This document shows positions 5,088-6,086 of a stretch of 6,086 nt of DNA, in pieces (within the stretch, counting starts at the first letter, position 1; every line of letters begins with the position of its first letter). Below the pieces are notes generated by a model. The model saw nothing but the letters and a program-made list of their open reading frames with translations, was not told the origin of the DNA and did not search any database. The stretch covers positions 1 to 6,086 of the forward strand of contig JAUYCU010000085.1 of NCBI GenBank assembly GCA_030692145.1, read 5' to 3'. Position numbers and translations under genes: made by a program. The stretch comes from a bacterium. GTDB lineage: Bacteria; Patescibacteriota; Minisyncoccia; RBG-13-40-8-A.

Positions 5088-6086
5088 TTATTTTTTTCTG
5101 TGCATCCAGTGACGAAAATAGTACAACTTTGCTATCTCGCTAAGAATAAAGTAACTTAAGACGAGAGAAAAAACAATAAACAACGATTTTGGGTCGGGCA
5201 CGACAAAATGAAAAACCGACCTACCAAAACCCGTAAACGGAAGAAAAACCGTAACCAGAACAGTAAGAATAGAAATAAAAAGAAAAACCGGACTCGGCAT
5301 CTTACTTTTGAGAAAAAATCGCGAAGTTCTTATGGAAAATATCAAGATGATTTCGGTTAAAATACTTTCGATATACCACAAAGTTTGAAGCTTCGATTCT
5401 CCGACTTTGTGAAAAATTCCGAAAAACAGAAAATCGAAAAGAGTACTGACTAATCCAAGAAAAACAATCAACATAATAACCCTGCTTAGTTGATAATATT
5501 TGGGTTTTCTCAGTTCTTCCGCGTCAACGCTGTCCGATGCCACGGCAATCAAAGGAAAATCGGACAAAAGATTTATCAAAAGAATTTGAATCGGAAGCAT
5601 GGGTAAAAACGGAATCATCAAAGAAATTATGGCTATAGATATAAAGTTTCCGAAATTGCTGGCCAGCGTAGTTTTTATGTATTTATTGATATTGGAAAAA
5701 ATATTTCTCCCGTTTCTGATGCCGTTCACAATCACGTTTAAATCTTTCTCCATTAAAACAATATCGGCAACTTCCCGCGAAACATCGGCCGCGCCGTCAA
5801 CGGCAATAGCCACGTGGGCGGCTTTTAAGGCAGGGGCGTCGTTAATTCCTTCTCCAAGAAAACCTATTTCATGTTTCTTGCTCAAGGCTTCCACGATTCT
5901 ATATTTCGTTTGCGGAGACACTCTGGCAAAAATCGAATATTTTTCACAGGCTCTTAAAAATTCTTCTCCATCCAATAATTCAATTTCTTGGCCGAGAATT
6001 ACTTCTTTGGCGTCTTTAATAAGGCCGATTTCTTTGGCAACATAACCGGCAACTTCTTTGCTGTCGCCAGTAACTATTTTTACATC
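5088..6086 (-). CDS. P-type cation-transporting ATPase, MgtA-like, C-terminal part; 5' end cut by window edge
   Basis: The frame is open from the right edge (codon GAT at 6086-6084) to the TAA at 5090-5088, giving 332 visible residues of a protein usually near 850-900. Seen here are the end of the P domain and membrane segments 5-10. Motifs: DVKIVTGDS (1-9), IFARVSPQTKYRIVEAL (52-68, with the phosphate-contacting Lys61), and the hinge motif GEGINDAPAL (78-87). ADIVLMEKDL (107-116), SNFGNFISI with IPFLPMLPIQILLINLLSD (158-176) and SDSVD (184-188) are close to magnesium-transporting (type IIIB) P-ATPases, so Mg2+ is the best guess; Ca2+ or another cation is possible. The phosphorylated DKTGT site lies outside the window. 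Oddity: the hinge motif has Glu (GAA at 5847-5845) where most P-ATPases have Asp (GDG). The C-terminus is basic (RHWMHRKK). No terminator is seen before sigma A. Confidence 0.93.
   Translation of the reverse strand, partial: DVKIVTGDSKEVAGYVAKEIGLIKDAKEVILGQEIELLDGEEFLRACEKYSIFARVSPQTKYRIVEALSKKHEIGFLGEGINDAPALKAAHVAIAVDGAADVSREVADIVLMEKDLNVIVNGIRNGRNIFSNINKYIKTTLASNFGNFISIAIISLMIPFLPMLPIQILLINLLSDFPLIAVASDSVDAEELRKPKYYQLSRVIMLIVFLGLVSTLFDFLFFGIFHKVGESKLQTLWYIESILTEIILIFSIRTSRFFLKSKMPSPVFLFISILTVLVTVFLPFTGFGRSVFHFVVPDPKSLFIVFSLVLSYFILSEIAKLYYFRHWMHRKK

Noticed and set aside
5973..5975. TTG at 5975 as the start of a 295-residue protein
   Set aside because: The frame continues upstream to the window edge with conserved P-ATPase sequence (VKIVTGDS), so this is an internal Leu codon.
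5599..6045. Plus-strand frame of 148 codons
   Set aside because: It is the antisense of the P-ATPase motifs (GEGINDAPAL and SNFGN region) and its translation has no family character.

Overview
The window is an AT-rich, tightly packed stretch with every supported gene on the minus strand. The protein styles suggest a member of the Patescibacteria (Candidate Phyla Radiation): small ECF sigma factors, single-pass membrane partners without a zinc anti-sigma motif, a DUF333 protein with a W-C-NxxW head, a three-TM protein with an OB-like tail, and CapA. This assignment rests on recognising families, not on a marker gene.

In transcription order (right to left) the layout is as follows. (1) 6086-5088 is the C-terminal part of a P-type cation ATPase, MgtA-like, cut by the window edge. 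(2) 5087-5040 is a spacer with a perfect 10-bp tandem repeat and a possible ECF-type promoter. (3) 5039-4482 is ECF sigma factor A. (4) 4472-2955, nine bases later, is a 505-residue single-pass membrane protein with a cytosolic helical head and a large exported domain, a candidate anti-sigma/sensor. (5) 2934-2326 is a membrane-anchored, cysteine-rich DUF333 protein. (6) 2272-1694 is ECF sigma factor B. (7) 1716-988 overlaps the end of sigma B by 23 bases and is a three-TM protein with an exported OB-like domain, a second candidate sigma partner. (8) 987-861 is a non-coding spacer holding a short GC-rich element with relics of coding capacity, followed by a strong hairpin terminator at 860-834. 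(9) 809-1 is a CapA-family metallophosphatase-like membrane-anchored protein, cut by the left edge.

The likely theme is two consecutive sigma/membrane-partner modules in one five-gene transcription unit. The unit starts after the ATPase gene and ends at the 834-860 hairpin. Three membrane proteins with exported domains (505, 202 and 242 residues) could sense envelope state and hold one or both sigma factors. The sensing role is inference from gene order and topology. The ATPase and CapA flank the unit and may be separate units.

Least explained are the 875-962 intergenic element, the two sigma modules in series, and the large exported domain of the 505-residue protein, for which I recognise no family.
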